From NCBI GenBank assembly GCA_965200895.1, contig CBDAVM010000001.1:1240001-1304000 (forward strand): a stretch of DNA of 64,000 bases, read 5' to 3'. The stretch's first letter is position 1; every line of letters starts with the position of its first letter. Source of the DNA: WTFV01 sp965200895 (GTDB taxonomy: Bacteria; Acidobacteriota; Vicinamibacteria; Vicinamibacterales; UBA8438). Both the position numbers and the translations under genes were made by a program. Positions 17,101-26,119 of the stretch are shown here, in pieces. The notes below the pieces were generated by a model, which worked only from the letters and a program-made list of their open reading frames with translations, made no database searches and was not told where the DNA came from.

Positions 17101-18645
17101 ATGAGTCAGAACGACGGGACGGATCAGAGTCGAGCCGCCACGGACGGGGGGGCGGAATCTTCGGCGGCGCCCGCGTCGAGCGGCGCGGCGGCGAGCTCGA
17201 CCGGCGGGGGTTCGGGATCCCCTGCGGCGCCCGCGTCGAGCGGCGCGGCGGCGAGCTCGACCGGCGGGGGTTCGGGATCCCCTGCGGCGCCCGCGTCGAG
17301 CGGCGCGGCGGCGAGCCCGGCCGGCGTGAACGGCAGGAGCCGGAACACCGAGATCCTGCTCGGCGCCGGCGTGATCGTCATCACCATCGCCGGCGGGTTC
17401 GCGTCGATACACTCCCGTATCAACGAGCTGGCCGACGGCCTTCTGCAGCGGATGGACAGTTACGAGAGCCGTCTGGCGGCCGTCGAAAGCGATGCGGCCG
17501 TTGCCGAGGCGGCGCCCGCAGCGGCCGGGGCAGGCGATGCGGCGGCCGTTGCCGAGGCGGCGCCCGCAGCGGCCGGGGCAGGCGAGGCGGCGCCGGAGGC
17601 AGGCGAGGCGGTGGCCGAGGCAGGCGAGGCGGTGGCCGAGGCAGGCGAGGCGGCGTCCGTCGGAGACCCGGCCGCCCCTGCGGTCGCGCCGCCCTACCAC
17701 GTCTTCGTCACCAACGAGTACTCCGGCGACCTGACGGTCATCGCCGGCGGCACCAACGAGGTGGTGGCCACCGTGCCCCTCGGCAAGCGGCCGCGCGGCA
17801 TCAAGGTGTCGCCGGACCGCACCCAGTTGTTCGTGGCGCTCAGCGGCTCGCCGCCGGCCCCGCCCGGCATCGACGTGAGCACCCTGCCCCCGCCCGATCG
17901 TTCGGCCGACGGCATCGGCGTGGTCGACATCGCGGCCGGCGAGGTGGTCAACATCGTCCGCGCCGGCACCGACCCGGAGCAGCTCGCGGTCAGCACGGAC
18001 GGCGCGCGGCTCTATGTCGCCAACGAGGACGCCGGCGAGGCGAGCGTGGTCGACATCGCCAGCGGCGAGGTCCTGGCCCGGCTTCCGGTCGGGGGCGAGC
18101 CCGAGGGCGTCCGAATCAGCCCGGACGGCAGCGTCGTCTACGTCACCTCCGAGGAGGACAACCTGGTGTCGGCCCTCGACACCGCCACCAACGAGGTCGT
18201 CGCGCAGTTCGAGGTCGGCGCCCGCCCGCGCGCCTCGGCCTTCTCGCCCGACGGCAGCCGCGCCTGGGTGACGGCCGAGAACAGCGGCACCGTGCACGTC
18301 GTGGACACGTCGACCCACGAGGTTCTCGACACCATCCAGCTCACCGGCGAGCTGGTCCGTCCGATGGGCGTCGTCGTGTCGCCCGACGCGTCGCGCGTCT
18401 ACGTGACCGTCGGACGCGGGCGCGATGTGGTGGCCATCGACGCGGTCTCCGGCGAGCCGGTGGCCGAGGTCGAGGTGGGCGAGCGGCCCTGGGGCATCGG
18501 CATCACCCCCGACGGCCGCTATCTCTACACCGCCAACGGCCCGTCCAACGACGTGAGCGTCGTGGATACCGAGACGATGGAGGTCGTCGCCAGGATACCG
18601 GCCGGCGAGCGCCCCTGGGGGATCGCCATCGTGCCCGCGGAGTGA
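17101..18645 (+). CDS. Membrane-anchored YVTN beta-propeller protein with repetitive linkers
   Basis: 514 residues. An N-terminal Ala/Ser/Gly linker (residues ~18-75) is encoded by an exact 60-base tandem repeat. One transmembrane segment follows (TEILLGAGVIVITIAGGF, ~81-99). Then comes a short coiled region, an Ala/Glu/Gly-rich linker of 48-base and 21-base repeats (~130-185), and a seven-bladed YVTN-type propeller with repeats such as VFVTNEYSGDLTVIAGGTNE and LYTANGPSNDVSVVDTETME. The topology suggests a cytoplasmic N-terminus and a periplasmic propeller on a flexible stalk. AAAGGAG lies nine bases before the ATG. Ligand unknown. Confidence 0.88.
   Translation: MSQNDGTDQSRAATDGGAESSAAPASSGAAASSTGGGSGSPAAPASSGAAASSTGGGSGSPAAPASSGAAASPAGVNGRSRNTEILLGAGVIVITIAGGFASIHSRINELADGLLQRMDSYESRLAAVESDAAVAEAAPAAAGAGDAAAVAEAAPAAAGAGEAAPEAGEAVAEAGEAVAEAGEAASVGDPAAPAVAPPYHVFVTNEYSGDLTVIAGGTNEVVATVPLGKRPRGIKVSPDRTQLFVALSGSPPAPPGIDVSTLPPPDRSADGIGVVDIAAGEVVNIVRAGTDPEQLAVSTDGARLYVANEDAGEASVVDIASGEVLARLPVGGEPEGVRISPDGSVVYVTSEEDNLVSALDTATNEVVAQFEVGARPRASAFSPDGSRAWVTAENSGTVHVVDTSTHEVLDTIQLTGELVRPMGVVVSPDASRVYVTVGRGRDVVAIDAVSGEPVAEVEVGERPWGIGITPDGRYLYTANGPSNDVSVVDTETMEVVARIPAGERPWGIAIVPAE
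17165..17316 (+). repeat. 60-base tandem repeat inside the YVTN-protein gene
   Basis: About 2.5 copies with a period of exactly 60 bases: the rows starting at 17165 and 17225 are identical until the third copy diverges near 17316. It encodes the 20-residue unit that begins AAPASSGAAASSTGGGSGS. The in-frame period means copy number can change without breaking the gene. Confidence 0.95.
17494..17653 (+). repeat. 48-base and 21-base tandem repeats inside the YVTN-protein gene
   Basis: Two near-identical 48-base units (GCGGCCGTTGCCGAGGCGGC and following) are followed by several 21-base units of the form GAGGCAGGCGAGGCGGTGGCC. They encode the stalk peptides AVAEAAPAAAGAG and AEAGEAV. All periods are multiples of three. 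Confidence 0.85.
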
Positions 18646-18846
18646 GTGTGACGGACGTCGAGTAACGCCGTTTGAACGTCTTCAAGGGGACGTCCTGGAT
18701 TCGTTGGGCGTTGTAATTCCGACGGCGGGCGGGACAACCCCTCAAGGAGCGTGACGTCGTCGTTATTTCCGCCGGCGGTCCGCGGCGGTAGCCTGCGGGC
18801 CGGGTGCGCGGACGGCAGGTGCGGTCAGGCGCCGGGCCAAACCGGA

Positions 18847-18889
18847 ACGCCGGGGGGAGGGCTCCGGGAAGAGTCTCCCCCACCGGCGT
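18847..18889. terminator. Hairpin between convergent genes
   Basis: ACGCCGGGGGGAG (18847-18859) pairs with CTCCCCCACCGGCGT (18875-18889) apart from a small bulge. It sits between the convergent YVTN gene and the minus-strand gene ending at 18896. No U-tract, so the terminator call rests on position and stem strength. The rest of the 250-base gap (18646-18895) shows nothing else. Confidence 0.5.
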
Positions 18890-18895
18890 GGATCC

Positions 18896-19654
18896 TCAGA
18901 ACCCGAACGAATAGCTGGCGTTGACGCCGGGATTGCCGCCCGCGGGGATGGCGTCGACGCGAAGGTTGCGCGCCGGGCTGTCCGGCCAGAGCAGCCCGAC
19001 GAGCGCGCCGGCGGCCGTCAGGGCGATTCCGCCATAGCGCATGCCCTTCTTGTCGCTGAACGTTTCCTTCACGTACGACGACGGCGTGAACGCGCCGTCA
19101 TAGACCACCAACCCGTTGGCGTCGAGAATCTTGATCGTGGACGCCTGTCCCGCGATCCAGCCCTCCCGGTGCCCGCTCACCCGACCCTCGTAGTGGCCGT
19201 CGTCGTACCCGTCCTTGTAGCCGGCGATGAACTGCGCTTCCAGTTGGCGGTCCGTGAACCCGCAGCGGCTGTGGCGGCCGGCGTGTCGCGTACCGTATGC
19301 CTCGCCACGTCTGTGCGTGAGGCGGTAGCTGTGGCCGGGATAGTTCCCGCTCCCCAGGTACATGCTCAGGTCCACGCGGCCCGGGGTGTTGCCGGGTGCG
19401 AAATTCGAGGGCGCGTAGTCCGGGTTCGCGGCCAGCGCGATTCCGACGCCGGCCCCCACCAGGGCGATCACCGTGGCGATCCTCGCGGCGGAGCGCCCGG
19501 AGCGCGCGACCTCCCCCTGGACGAGTGCGCCGGACGCCATCCGCGACGCGGACGCGAGGATGCCTTCTCCGTCGGCGCCCTGCGCCAGAACGGGGCGCGC
19601 GCCGGCGATGGCGACGGTGGCCGCCAGGACGATGCGCAGACAGTTGCTTCTCAT
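18896..19654 (-). CDS. Exported protein of unknown function
   Basis: 252 residues, family not recognised. Signal peptide (MRSNCLRIVLAATVAIAGARPVLA), then one hydrophobic segment (ATVIALVGAGVGIALAA, ~60-76), a Gly/Arg/Asp-rich middle with FIAGYKDGYDDGHYEG, a second hydrophobic segment (GGIALTAAGALVGLLW) and a C-terminus ending in Phe (ASYSFGF), as in outer-membrane beta-barrel proteins. ATG 19654 is preceded by GAGGGA. An alternative start 39 bases upstream lacks a ribosome site. Divergent gene contexts give no functional hint. Confidence 0.7.
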   Translation of the reverse strand: MRSNCLRIVLAATVAIAGARPVLAQGADGEGILASASRMASGALVQGEVARSGRSAARIATVIALVGAGVGIALAANPDYAPSNFAPGNTPGRVDLSMYLGSGNYPGHSYRLTHRRGEAYGTRHAGRHSRCGFTDRQLEAQFIAGYKDGYDDGHYEGRVSGHREGWIAGQASTIKILDANGLVVYDGAFTPSSYVKETFSDKKGMRYGGIALTAAGALVGLLWPDSPARNLRVDAIPAGGNPGVNASYSFGF

Positions 19655-19708
19655 GTCGTTCCCTCTTCTTCGGAGTGTCGTTCCCGAGACCATGCCGCAC
19701 GGATGCGT

Positions 19709-21713
19709 TCAACGCGAACGGCGCGGTCGCGCATCCCGCCCCGGCGGCAGCACCGGCGTCACCCTGGGCCGGCCGGGCGTGTCGGTGAACGACTGCGTCG
19801 CCGTCGCCGTAACGGTCACCGTGAACGACTGCATCGCCGTCAGCCCGCCGGGATCGGTCGCGATCACCCGGATGGTCGCCGCGCCCCGGCTGGTGCCCGT
19901 GAGGGTCAGGAGGGCGCCCGTGCGGTGTACCGCCACCACGTCCGGCGCGGACGACGACGCCATGTAGGTCAGCGGCTCGCGGTCGGGATCGATGAACGCC
20001 GGGGCCACGAACACGTCGAGCGCGGCGCCCACCGGCAGTGTCCGGTCGGGCAGCATCCCCGGCACCGGCGCCGGTTTCCCCCGCAGCCGGATGACGGCGG
20101 CGTGGATGTCGCTCAGGTTCTTCGTCCCCGTCGCATCGGGCAACAGGGTCCGAAAGACATGGGTCAGGGCGCCGCTCACCCTGTCGTCGTCGAGCGTCAC
20201 GATGCCGAAACCCCCGCAACTGCCCACGGCCGCGTGCTTCACGGTGACCGGGTGCGGCCCGCGAAAGGAGACCACCAGCAGTCGGCCGTCGGGAGAGATG
20301 TCCACGAGGTCCGGGGCCGCGTCGTCGTTGGACTCGTACCCGTTCCCGTTGATGTCGACGAACGGCGCGCCCTCGCCGACGCAGTATCCCGACCCGCTCA
20401 GATCCAGGGTCCCGGCGTGGGCCGCCGCCTGTTCGGAGAGCGGGGCGTCGGGGTCGTTGACGATCCGGTCCACGTCGAAGACTTCCGCGTTGTTCTGCAC
20501 GCGGTCGAACTGGTACAGGTAGCGGCCGTCGGGCGACGCGACCAGGCCGTGGGCGTCACGGCGTGCGGCGAGGTCCGCCGTCGCCTCGGCCGGGATGTTC
20601 ATGACCTTCTCCTCGAAGAACGTCACGACCGGCGGCTCGTTGGGCACGGTGTGGGGGGCCGCGCCGTCCGGTATAGTCCAGAGGCAGTCGGTACAGGATG
20701 AACGTCGAGTCGTCCGCGCCCGCAGGACTCGCGGAGACCCCCGCGTTCAGGTGCATGAAGCCCCGCGCCTCGGCGCCGCCGCAGCCGGCGACGCTGATGA
20801 CGTCATTGGTGTATTCCGCCACGATGGCCATCGGTTCGGTCGTCATGTCGACCACGAACAGTCCGCCGCCGCCGAAGGTGACGTACACGTGCTTGTTGTT
20901 GCTGGAGGGAACGGGACAGATCACGACGTTGTTCGGTCGCTCCGGCCCCTGTCGCAGGGCGCCGCTCGGCGTGTGGATCGACTGGAAGTTGTGGTACCTT
21001 CCGCGCACCCGCCCGGCCGGCAGCGTCCTGTCGGCTCGCGCCCCCATCGCCGTCAGATCCCGTCCGCCGACCAGATCGAGCGTGGCCGCCTTGTTGAAGG
21101 TGAAGATGCCCGTGCGCGCATCGTAGTCGATGCGTTCCAGCAGCTTCGCGGCCAGATTGGCGACGATCAGCTTCGTGCCGTCCGCGGTCCAGAAGGACAT
21201 GTGGTTCGAGGGAGCGGAGCCCTCCGGGCCTGTCGTCCGGAAGAGGGCATGGGCGAGCTTCGCGGCCTCGTCCGGGGCGCTGCGGGTCGGCCCGCAACGT
21301 CTGGACCCGCTCGGCCCGCACTGCCCGCGGGCATCGATGATCCCGACCAGTCCCACGCCCGGGCCGAAGAAGTTCGCATTCAGGAAGCGATGCGACGGAT
21401 GGGGCAGCATGCCGTGCAGACGCTCGACGTTCACGCCCAGCTCCGGGAGGGCGTTGGGGAAAACGTGGCGCGCCTCGATGACCGTCGGTCCGAACGACGG
21501 ATCGTCCTCGGCGTACGTTCCGGGCGGCGCGTCGAGGATGTCGCGGCTCTGGTACACGATGATGCGGCTCCCGAAGGCGCCGTCGGGATGCTCGGTCCCG
21601 ATGCCGGCGCTGTTCGACTGGTCGGAGAGCCACACTTCCCAGTCGTGCGCCAGAACCTGGCCGACGGTCGATGCGCACAGGGCGATCACGCCGGCAACCA
21701 TTCTCCACTGCAT
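19709..21713 (-). pseudogene. Exported beta-propeller protein with C-terminal Ig-like domain, frameshifted
   Basis: The first frame (from ATG 21713, AGGAGG eight bases upstream) encodes a Sec signal and propeller-like repeats (HPSHRFLNANFFGPGVG, KHVYVTFGGGGLFVVDM). It runs to LPLDYTGRRGPPH near base 20655 and then goes out of phase. The continuation TVPNEPPVVTFFEEK and the rest of the propeller (DGRYLYQFDRVQNNAEVFD) plus an Ig/cadherin-like domain (FIDPDREPLTYMASSSAPDV) lie in the next frame, ending at 19709. The switch falls on a run of six G on the plus strand (20653-20658). Removing one base restores a single frame of about 665 residues. A sequencing error, a recent mutation or slippage could explain it. 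Function unknown. Confidence 0.72.
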
Positions 21714-22170
21714 CTGCAAGTCCTCCTTCCGAGGGTGGCCGATGGCGATCGGCGGTGACTACCCCTTTCCCGCGTTCGGCCCGCGCTGTCCTGCTCGCTC
21801 ATCGTCGTAGCAGATGAGGTCGGCGCCCGCGGCCTTCCCGTGTTTCGGCCCGCGCTGTCCTCCGCGAGGGCCGGTACTGCGCGTCCGCTGCGTTCCCGGG
21901 TCGCCCGGACGAAGAGCGGCTCCGCGGTAGGCCGGCGGCGGTCCCGCCGCCGCCGCTGGCGGCGTCACTGCCAGCACCGCCGAACCCGGCGCAAGGCTCC
22001 GTGTTCGGCCCCGGTCCCCACCGCCCCGGGAGCTGGCGCCGCAGACGCACTTCGTTGCGTTCCTGCGGCGCACGCTCCTAGACTGTAACCGGAGACGGAT
22101 GTTTGGCGCGCTTCCGGGCGCTTGAGGCGGCTGCCCACGATGGACACCGGTAGGAAGGGAACTTCCGTCG
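21714..22170. other. Divergent intergenic region with repeats
   Basis: Holds composite repeat C (21970-22081). It also holds a short direct repeat, CGCGTTCGGCCCGCGCTGTC near 21773-21792 and a close copy near 21838-21860. No gene is supported between the frameshifted propeller gene and the carboxylate-amine ligase. Confidence 0.55.
21970..22081 (-). repeat. Composite palindromic repeat, modules 1 and 2 (copy C)
   Basis: Read on the minus strand it starts CTAGGAGCG. The module-1 stem is GCGCCGCAG/CTGCGGCGC (plus-strand arms 22036-22044 and 22063-22071), with outer GGAGC/GCTCC, and the loop carries AACGCAACGAAGTG. Then come the GGGGCGGTGGGG spacer and module 2 (21980-22008) bounded by CCGAAC and GTTCGG. 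Same architecture as copy B, but the stem bases differ while pairing is kept. Confidence 0.87.
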
Positions 22171-23328
22171 ATGAGTGAACCGGATCTCGCAGTCACGCTC
22201 GGTGTCGAGGAGGAGTTCTTTCTCGTCGATCCGGAGACGCGCGCCCTGGTGCCCGATCCCGCCCCGGCCATCTTCGAGGCGTGCGAGCGGAAGCGCGGAC
22301 CGCACCACGTCGCGCACGAGGCGCTCCGGTCGCAGATCGAGACCAGCACGAAGGTCTGCGGTTCCGTGGCCGAGGCGCGCGAAGCGTTGCGCGAGACCCG
22401 GCGGCTGGTCATCGAGTCGGCCGCCGAGCACGGGGTCGCGGTGATGGCCGCGTCGAGCCATCCGCTCGCCGAGTGGCAGTCGCAACTGGTGACGCCCCGC
22501 GAACGCTACGAGCGGTTCGCCGACACGTTCCAGGAAAGCGTCCGGCGGCTGGTCGTCGGGGGCATGCACGTCCACGCCGGCTTCGGCGACGCGGATTCGC
22601 GCATCCGGGTCATGACGGCGACCCGGCGTTACCTGCCGCTGGCGCACGCCTTGTCGACCTCGTCGCCGTTCCACGCGGGCCGCGAGACCGGTTTCAAGTC
22701 CTGTCGGCTGGGCATACTGGGCGCGCTGCCGCGTACGAGCATGCCCGGCCCGTTGCTGTCACGGGCGGACTACGAACGCATCGTGTCGGCCTACAGGCGG
22801 ATGGAGTTCATCGAGAACGCCAGCGAATTGTGGTGGGACGTTCGACCTTCTCATGACTATCCGACGGTGGAGATGCGAATCTGCGACACCTGCCCGCGCC
22901 TGGACGACGCGGTGAGTCTCGTCGCGCTCTATGCGTCGCTGGTCCGCCGGTTGCTGCAACTGGACAGCCGAGGTCTGCTGCCGCCCGATCCGCCCACGGA
23001 GATCATCGTGGAGAATCGCTGGCTGGCGCAGCGTTACGGGGTGCTCGCGTTCCTCGGCAACGTGTGGGGCAGCGGCGGACGCGTGGACATCGCCGACTAC
23101 GCGGCACGGCTCGTTGAGGAGCTGGCGGGCGACGCGCACGAACTCGGCTGCGAGGACGAGTTGCGGCACGCGCTCGCCATCATCCGCGACGGCAGTGGCG
23201 CCGACCGGCAGCTCGATCGCTTCCGGCTGCGCCGGCTGGAGGGGGCGACCAGGGAGGAGGCGCTGCGCGACGTGGTCGATCTGCTGATCGCCGAGACGCG
23301 CGAGGGGGTGGACGCTGTCGTAAGCTGA
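22171..23328 (+). CDS. YbdK-type carboxylate-amine ligase (GCS2 family)
   Basis: 385-residue ATP-dependent carboxylate-amine ligase of the glutamate-cysteine ligase 2 family. E. coli YbdK has weak glutamate-cysteine ligase activity, but the physiological substrate of the group is unclear. Visible: N-terminal TLGVEEEFFLVDPETR, SQIETSTKVCGSVAEAREAL, GMHVHAGFGD (metal/ATP site), FIENASELWWDVRPSHDYPTVEMRICDTCPR and the C-terminal helical region. Length is normal. Single gene with ATG at 22171, 90 bases after composite repeat C. Confidence 0.92.
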   Translation: MSEPDLAVTLGVEEEFFLVDPETRALVPDPAPAIFEACERKRGPHHVAHEALRSQIETSTKVCGSVAEAREALRETRRLVIESAAEHGVAVMAASSHPLAEWQSQLVTPRERYERFADTFQESVRRLVVGGMHVHAGFGDADSRIRVMTATRRYLPLAHALSTSSPFHAGRETGFKSCRLGILGALPRTSMPGPLLSRADYERIVSAYRRMEFIENASELWWDVRPSHDYPTVEMRICDTCPRLDDAVSLVALYASLVRRLLQLDSRGLLPPDPPTEIIVENRWLAQRYGVLAFLGNVWGSGGRVDIADYAARLVEELAGDAHELGCEDELRHALAIIRDGSGADRQLDRFRLRRLEGATREEALRDVVDLLIAETREGVDAVVS

Positions 23329-23330
23329 GT

Positions 23331-23468
23331 ATGGCGACGCTCGGTTACGTGAACGCGTTCGGCCGCGGCGTCATCCGCGCGCAGCCGGCGCTCCGCCGCA
23401 ACGGGAACCCGGAGGCGGAGTTCACCTTCGAGACCTCGCATGTGCCGTGCGCGTGGGGCGCCCGCTGA
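23331..23468 (+). pseudogene. C-terminal remnant of an AlbA_2/HATPase-type ATP-binding protein
   Basis: Only about 45 residues remain. YVNAFGRGVIRAQPALRRNG followed by NPEAEFTFETSHV resembles the extreme C-terminus of ATP-binding proteins with an AlbA_2 DNA-binding domain and a divergent HATPase domain. After the ETSHV the similarity stops and the frame ends. It directly abuts the ParA-like remnant in another frame. Family assignment is from memory of the motif and not from a search. Confidence 0.5.
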
Positions 23469-23728
23469 AGGCGTATCAGAAGTGGATCCAACGGATTCCG
23501 ACTGTCTACGGGGACGAGGTGCTCGGTCCGGCCCGCGAGGGGCCGTCGGCGACGGTGGACGGTGACGAATGCCTGGCCACGCTGACGCACTACCGCAGCC
23601 TGATGGCCATGGCCCGTGACGCCCGCAAGCCGATGTTCCACCTGCGGGCGGCCGACGGCGCGCTCGGCGGCCACATCCACGCCGTGCAGGACTGCTTCGA
23701 GCACTTCGAGACGCTCGCCGGGCGATAG
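23438..23728 (+). pseudogene. C-terminal remnant of a ParA-family ATPase
   Basis: About 95 residues: AVRVGRPLKAYQKWIQRIP, TVYGDEVLG, LATLTHYRSLMAMARDARKP and MFHLRAADGALGGHIHAVQD correspond to the C-terminus of chromosome-partitioning-type ParA ATPases. No Walker motifs remain. Homology seems to begin near 23438, just where the AlbA_2-like remnant stops, suggesting a deletion that fused the two tails. If translated at all it would start at GTG 23447 without a good ribosome site. Confidence 0.55.
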
Positions 23729-23875
23729 CCGCGCGGTGCGGCGTGCGCATCAACGGTATTTCGTGATGACGTCCTTCTTCACGTTCACGAAGCGGGATAC
23801 CTTGGTGTATGCCATTTCCGTGATGGGATCATGGATTTGACACGAATCGACCGACCGGGCGAGCATCGTTGACGG

Positions 23876-25087
23876 ATGCTGCACCGTCACCTGACGGACG
23901 CGCTGCGCGCCGCCGCCGCGCTCAATCCCGTCGTCACGCTTACCGGGCCCCGGCAGTCGGGGAAGACGACCCTCGTCCGGGCCGTCTTCCCGGCGCACCG
24001 CTACCTCTCGCTCGAAGCGCCGGACGTGCGCATGCGGGCGCTCGACGACCCGCGGGGCTTCCTGGCGCAGGGAGAACGCCTCATCCTGGACGAGATCCAG
24101 CGCGCGCCCGACCTGCTTTCCTATATCCAGGGTCTCGTCGACGAGGACAGTCGGCCGGGACGGTTCGTCCTGACCGGCTCGCAGAACATCCTGCTCATGG
24201 AGTCGGTCTCGCAGACACTGGCCGGGCGCACGGCGCTGCTGCGCCTGCACCCGCTGTCGCTGGCGGAGCTGCTGGAGCGGCCTCCGGTGGATGCGGCGAA
24301 CCTGGACGGCGACGCGACGGACGCCGCCGGGACGGACCCGACCGGCCCTCCCCGGGACCGGGATCTGTGGCGGACGCTCGTCGACGGCTTCTACCCGCGC
24401 ATCCACGATCGGAAGCTCCCGGCCGGGGTGTGGCTGGCGGACTACATCCGTACATACATCGAACGGGACCTGCGCGACGTGTTGCAGGTGGCCGACCTGC
24501 GCAGCTTCGAGCGCTTTCTGCGGCTGGCCGCGGCGCACACGGCGCAGGAGCTCAACCTGACGAGCCTCGCCAGCGATGTCGGGGTCACCCAGCAGACGGC
24601 GAAGCGCTGGCTCTCGGCGCTGGAGATCAGCTATCTGGCGACCACGCTGCCGCCGCACCATGCGAGCTACCGCAAGCGTCTGCGCAAGCGGCCGCGCCTG
24701 CATTTTCTCGACACCGGCCTCGTCTGCTACCTGCTCGACATCCGGGACGCCGCCACGCTGGAGCGGCATCCGCTGCGGGGCGCCATCTTCGAGTCGTTCG
24801 TCGTGTCGGAGCTGATCAAGCGCTTCACGGCCGAGCGTCGTGATCCGCCGCTCTCCTTCTGGCGGGACGCGACCGGCCACGAGGTGGACATCCTGATCGA
24901 GACCGGCGGCCGGGTCGTGCCGGTGGAGGTCAAGTCCGGCCAGACCGTCGCATCCGACGCCGTCGACGGCCTCGTCCGGTGGACATCGATTCCCGGCAAC
25001 CCGAACCGGGGCGGGGTCCTCGTCCACGGGGGAACCGCGCAATTCGTGTTCAAGGGCGTGCGCGTGCTGCCCTGGTTCCTGCGCTGA
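23876..25087 (+). CDS. AAA_14/DUF4143 ATP-binding protein
   Basis: 403 residues. N-terminal P-loop ATPase with Walker A LTGPRQSGKTTLVRAVF (~22-38) and Walker B RLILDEIQRAPDLL (~67-80). SRPGRFVLTGSQNILLM carries sensor 1. A winged-helix region and the C-terminal DUF4143 domain follow, with the nuclease-like signature GHEVDILIETGGRVVPVEVK (D-x(n)-ExK, PD-(D/E)XK-like). The family is common in accessory regions and has no established role. It sits right after the AlbA_2/ParA scar, which fits an accessory island. A second, distinct member is at 51966. Confidence 0.9.
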   Translation: MLHRHLTDALRAAAALNPVVTLTGPRQSGKTTLVRAVFPAHRYLSLEAPDVRMRALDDPRGFLAQGERLILDEIQRAPDLLSYIQGLVDEDSRPGRFVLTGSQNILLMESVSQTLAGRTALLRLHPLSLAELLERPPVDAANLDGDATDAAGTDPTGPPRDRDLWRTLVDGFYPRIHDRKLPAGVWLADYIRTYIERDLRDVLQVADLRSFERFLRLAAAHTAQELNLTSLASDVGVTQQTAKRWLSALEISYLATTLPPHHASYRKRLRKRPRLHFLDTGLVCYLLDIRDAATLERHPLRGAIFESFVVSELIKRFTAERRDPPLSFWRDATGHEVDILIETGGRVVPVEVKSGQTVASDAVDGLVRWTSIPGNPNRGGVLVHGGTAQFVFKGVRVLPWFLR

Positions 25088-25143
25088 CCGGCAGGGATGC
25101 ACCGCGCGTTCGTTTGTCCCGCTCCTCACGCACCACGGCGCGC

Positions 25144-25149
25144 TACAAT
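25144..25149 (+). promoter_or_regulatory. Candidate -10 for the metallo-hydrolase gene
   Basis: TACAAT, ending 20 bases before the ATG at 25169. No convincing -35 is placed at 16-18 bases. Confidence 0.3.
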
Positions 25150-25168
25150 CCCGAAGCGGGGGACAGAC

Positions 25169-26080
25169 ATGCGTGAACTGAAGATGATTGCGGCGATGTC
25201 GGCGGTCGTGCTGGTGGCCGCGGGGTTGACGTGGGCGGCGCGTCCGGCGGCCGAGCAGGAGATCCCGGCCGAAGCACTGGCCGAGCTGACGGCGATCCGC
25301 CCGGTGCCGGGCAAGAACGGGCTGTACGTCATCCCCGGCTACGACGGGGGTGTGACCGGCGGCAACGTGGCCGTGCGGGTGACCAACGACGGCGTCATTC
25401 TCGTTGACAACAAGTTCCCGCACAGCTTCCGGATGATCACGTCCGAGGTCCGCAAGGTCACGTCACTGCCGGTGAAATACGTGCTCGACACGCACCACCA
25501 CGGCGACCACGCGGGCAGCAACGCGGACTTCATGGCCGTCGGCGAGGTGATCTCGCACCGCAATGCGCGGGGGAACATGGTCCGGAACAACCAGCCGGGA
25601 GCGCCGCGCATCGTCTTCAGCGACGAGACCTCCGTCTTCCTCGGCGGCGTGGAGACGCGGGCGCACCACTTCGGACGCGGGCACACCAACGGGGACGCGG
25701 TCATCCATTTCCCGGACCTGAAGACGATCCACACCGGCGACCTCTTCATCTGGGGGCAACGCTCGGACGGCAGCACCCTGTCGCCCTTCATGGACTACGG
25801 CAACGGCGGCAGCGGGCTGGCGTGGACGGCGACGCTGGACGGCGTGCTGGAGCTCGACTTCGATACCGTGATCCCGGGTCACGGCCCCATCCTCGGAAAG
25901 GAGCAGGTTCGCACCTTCCGGGACCGGATGCAGACGCTGCAGGATCGGATGCGGGAGGCGATCGAGGCGGGCGTCAGCCGCGACGACGTGCCGGACCGGG
26001 TGCAGACCGCCGACCTCGACTGGCCGTTCCGCCCGGCGGCGCTGCAGGCCTTCTACGACGAGGTTGCCGCGGCGCAGTAG
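25169..26080 (+). CDS. Exported metallo-beta-lactamase-fold hydrolase
   Basis: 303 residues with a Sec signal (MIAAMSAVVLVAAGLTWAA). The binuclear zinc motif THHHGDHAGSN lies near residues 108-118. Further ligands are in HHFGRGHTNGDAVIHF, the metal-bridging Asp is in IHTGDLFIWG, and the last His is in VIPGHGPIL. This is the class of periplasmic MBL-fold proteins related to SoxH/quinoprotein-relay or subclass B3-like enzymes. Antibiotic hydrolysis cannot be inferred. ATG 25169 is chosen because the signal peptide follows. Confidence 0.9.
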   Translation: MRELKMIAAMSAVVLVAAGLTWAARPAAEQEIPAEALAELTAIRPVPGKNGLYVIPGYDGGVTGGNVAVRVTNDGVILVDNKFPHSFRMITSEVRKVTSLPVKYVLDTHHHGDHAGSNADFMAVGEVISHRNARGNMVRNNQPGAPRIVFSDETSVFLGGVETRAHHFGRGHTNGDAVIHFPDLKTIHTGDLFIWGQRSDGSTLSPFMDYGNGGSGLAWTATLDGVLELDFDTVIPGHGPILGKEQVRTFRDRMQTLQDRMREAIEAGVSRDDVPDRVQTADLDWPFRPAALQAFYDEVAAAQ

Positions 26081-26119
26081 CAGCGCTCGGAGCGGTCCCC
26101 GCGGGCGTTGGCGTTGGTG

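Noticed and set aside
17165..17316. Regular 60-base repeat as a CRISPR array
   Set aside because: The units are contiguous with no unique spacers, in frame within a coding gene, and encode a linker.
25169..26080. Beta-lactam resistance gene
   Set aside because: The fold and zinc ligands fit the metallo-beta-lactamase superfamily, but most exported members have other functions and nothing here points to antibiotics.
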